From NCBI GenBank assembly GCA_013821525.1, contig JACDGR010000220.1, positions 1-6,112 on the forward strand: DNA of 6,112 nt, written 5' to 3'. The notes under the pieces are model-generated. The model was not told the origin of the DNA. It made no database searches and saw only the letters and a program-made list of their open reading frames with translations. Position numbers and translations under genes: made by a program. Positions within the stretch are counted from its first letter, which is position 1, and each line of letters starts with the position of its first letter. Shown here piece after piece: positions 4,229-6,112 of the stretch. Origin of the DNA: Actinomycetota bacterium. GTDB lineage: Bacteria > Actinomycetota > Thermoleophilia > Gaiellales > Gaiellaceae.

Positions 4229-6112
4229 CAGTGGCTCCCCTGGTCGGCACCCACGGGCTTGCGCTCGGTGGCGCCGAAGATCGCATGCCGCGCGCCGGGA
4301 ACGCCGTACTCGTACGGGTTGCCGACGACCTGCGGGATCTCGTCGAAGTTGAAGGTCGGCGGCGGCGAGGAGACCTGCCACTCGAGCGTCAACGACCGCC
4401 ACGGGTTACCGGGTGCTGCGGGGCCGTGTGCCCACGAGCGCGTCATGTTGTAGAGGAATACGAGCGTGGAGGCTCCGAGCCCGAACGACGCGATCGAGAT
4501 GAAGAGGTTGATGTCGGCGAAACGGGTCGCGTAGTCGGCGACGCGACGCGGCATCCCCTGCAGCCCGATGTAGTGCATCGGGAAGAACGTCAGGTTGAAC
4601 CCGACGAACGTCAGCCAGAAGTGCAGCTTGCCGAGGCGCTCGTCGTACATGCGCCCCGTCATCTTCGGGAACCAGTAGTAGATGCCGGCGAAGATCGTGA
4701 AGACCGAGCCGCCGAAGAGCACGTAGTGGATGTGCGCGACGATGAAGTACGTGTCGCTTGCGTGGATGTCGATCGGCACTGCTGCGAGGTAGATGCCGGA
4801 GAGGCCGCCGAGGACGAACATCGCGATGAAGCCCGTCGCGAACAACATGGGCGTCGTGAAGCGGATGCGCCCGTTCCACATCGTCGCGAGCCACGAGAAC
4901 ACCTTCACCCCCGTCGGGACGGCGATCACCATGGAGGTGACCATCATCGGGACGCGCAGCCAGCCGGCCATGCCTGCGACGAACATGTGGTGCGCCCAGA
5001 CCGAGAAGCCGAGCACGAGGATCGCCATCAGCGAGAGCGCCATCAACCGGTAGCCGAACACGGGCTTGCGGCTCATCACCGCGATGATCTCGCTGATGAT
5101 TCCGAAGCCGGGCAGGATCATGATGTAGACGGCCGGGTGCGAGTAGAACCAGAAGATGTGCTGGTAGCCGAGCACGTAGCCGCCGCCGCTCGACTCGAAG
5201 AAGTTCGTGTGCAGCACGCGGTCGAACATCACGAAGAACTGCGAGCCGGCGATGAACGGGGTCGCGATCACGACCAGCAGCGACGTCGTGAAGTTCGCCC
5301 ACACGAGCAGCGGCATGCGCCAGAACGTCATGCCAGGCGCGCGCATCGTGATGATCGTGACCAGGAAGTTGAGCGCGGTCATGATCGAGCTCGCGCCGGC
5401 CCACTGGACGCCCATGTTGAAGAAGACCTGGCCGAGCGGCTGGTGCGAGCAGAGCGGCGCGTAACAGGTCCAACCGGCCGAGGGGCCGCCGCCCGGCACG
5501 ACCATGCCGGCGACGAGCATCGTCCCGGCGATCGGGAGCAGCCAGAACGAGAGGGCGTTCAGGCGCGGGAACGCCATGTCCGCCGCGCCGATCATCAGCG
5601 GGATCACGTAGTTGCCGAGCCCGGCGAAGGCCGGGATCACGAAGAGGAAGATCATCAGCGCCGCGTGATCGGAGATCAGTACGTTGAACGTCTGCGGGTT
5701 GAAGTACTGGTCGCCGGGCTGCGCGAGCTCGGCGCGGAAGAGCATCGCGAGGAGGCCCCCGATGCAGAAGAAGATGATCGTCGTGACGACGTACTGGACG
5801 CCGATCACCTTGTGATCGGTGTTGATGCGGAAGTAGTCGCGCCAGGACCGCGCGCCATGGCCCGAATGGTCCTCCGGCCGGGTCGGGCGCCCGGCCGCGT
5901 AGTGCGCCCAGTAGTCGAACGCCCCGAGTCCGACGAGGAAGCCCATTGGCGCCGTGACGAGCTGGATCGTCACGAGCACCGACCCCTTCCAGACCGGATC
6001 CCAGTCCGCGGCCCAGCGAATGAGCAGCGGCAGGCCGAAGCCGAAGCCGATGAAGAGCGGCGTCACCCAGAGAACGCGCAGCCAGCCGGGCGCCGTCAAC
6101 CGGCGGAAGCCG
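4228..6112 (-). CDS. ctaD: Cytochrome c oxidase subunit I, A2-type haem-copper oxidase (5' end outside window)
   Basis: The catalytic subunit, which reduces O2 to water at a haem-CuB centre and pumps protons. Numbering from the TTG at 6099: low-spin haem ligand His145 (DHAALMIF), CuB ligands His321, His370 and His371, crosslinking Tyr325 (HPAVY), haem a3 ligand His456 and haem a ligand His458 (HIHYV). The K-channel lysine is Lys399 (PTGVKVFSW). The D-channel entrance is kept: Asn163, Asp174 and Asn181. The helix VI glutamate of A1 oxidases (HPEV) is Ala323 here, preceded by Tyr319-Ser320, the YSHPxV motif that defines type A2. The first 90 or so residues hold two further hydrophobic segments (about 8-28 and 41-62) before the usual TDHKVIG start of the family core. 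The frame is open to the window edge (GFRRLTAPGW), so TTG 6099 is probably not the start. No subunit II is present; it is likely just upstream. The stop shares a base with the next gene. Confidence 0.97.
   Translation of the reverse strand, partial: GFRRLTAPGWLRVLWVTPLFIGFGFGLPLLIRWAADWDPVWKGSVLVTIQLVTAPMGFLVGLGAFDYWAHYAAGRPTRPEDHSGHGARSWRDYFRINTDHKVIGVQYVVTTIIFFCIGGLLAMLFRAELAQPGDQYFNPQTFNVLISDHAALMIFLFVIPAFAGLGNYVIPLMIGAADMAFPRLNALSFWLLPIAGTMLVAGMVVPGGGPSAGWTCYAPLCSHQPLGQVFFNMGVQWAGASSIMTALNFLVTIITMRAPGMTFWRMPLLVWANFTTSLLVVIATPFIAGSQFFVMFDRVLHTNFFESSGGGYVLGYQHIFWFYSHPAVYIMILPGFGIISEIIAVMSRKPVFGYRLMALSLMAILVLGFSVWAHHMFVAGMAGWLRVPMMVTSMVIAVPTGVKVFSWLATMWNGRIRFTTPMLFATGFIAMFVLGGLSGIYLAAVPIDIHASDTYFIVAHIHYVLFGGSVFTIFAGIYYWFPKMTGRMYDERLGKLHFWLTFVGFNLTFFPMHYIGLQGMPRRVADYATRFADINLFISIASFGLGASTLVFLYNMTRSWAHGPAAPGNPWRSLTLEWQVSSPPPTFNFDEIPQVVGNPYEYGVPGARHAIFGATERKPVGADQGSH
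4235..4240 (-). promoter_or_regulatory. Ribosome binding site fixing the tandem Usp-like start
   Basis: On the minus strand GGGGAG stands 6 nt upstream of the ATG at 4228-4226, inside the last codons of subunit I. Together with the TGATG stop/start overlap it supports ATG 4228 over the longer open frame reaching 4402. Confidence 0.7.

Noticed and set aside
4229..4402. Longer N terminus for the tandem Usp-like protein
   Set aside because: The extra residues are Arg/Ala-rich, lie in another frame of subunit I and precede a well-placed ribosome site and TGATG overlap at the ATG 4228.
4406..5473. Long minus-strand open frame inside subunit I
   Set aside because: The product is Arg/His/Ala-rich low-complexity sequence in a shifted frame of a gene with all catalytic residues intact.

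Overview
The window is GC-rich and densely packed. Its gene content (an A2-type haem-copper oxidase with universal-stress-like genes inside the cox operon, a STAS anti-sigma antagonist, a dihaem c-type lipoprotein, and GTG/possible CTG starts) suggests a high-GC actinobacterium, perhaps of the Thermoleophilia (Gaiellales/Solirubrobacterales). The taxon is an inference; no rRNA or other marker is present.

Left part, + strand (1-1446): the C-terminal end of a TPR protein that enters from outside the window, then a single-domain STAS protein of the SpoIIAA/RsbV type with its phosphorylatable serine, then a dihaem cytochrome c with a lipoprotein signal peptide. The cytochrome's signal peptide is only complete if translation begins at a CTG two bases after the STAS stop codon. 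A convergent gap (1447-1623) holds one perfect 10-bp inverted repeat that may be a terminator.

Right part, - strand (6112-1624), read right to left: cytochrome c oxidase subunit I (5' end outside the window), a soluble protein made of two tandem Usp/HUP-like domains, cytochrome c oxidase subunit III, a membrane-anchored protein with one more copy of the same Usp-like domain, and a GNAT acetyltransferase. The junctions are TGATG, ATGA, a 15-nt gap and an 11-nt gap (or a CTGA overlap), so this reads as one translationally coupled operon. Subunit II is not in the window and probably lies beyond the right edge.

How they fit together: subunits I and III form the core of a proton-pumping terminal oxidase, and the dihaem lipocytochrome is a plausible extracytoplasmic electron carrier feeding it. 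The most unusual feature is the alternation of oxidase genes with three related Usp-like domains, one pair soluble and one tethered to the membrane. All three share a signature unlike the classical Usp ATP-binding loop. This suggests an oxidase-associated sensing or assembly module, but the function is inferred from context only.
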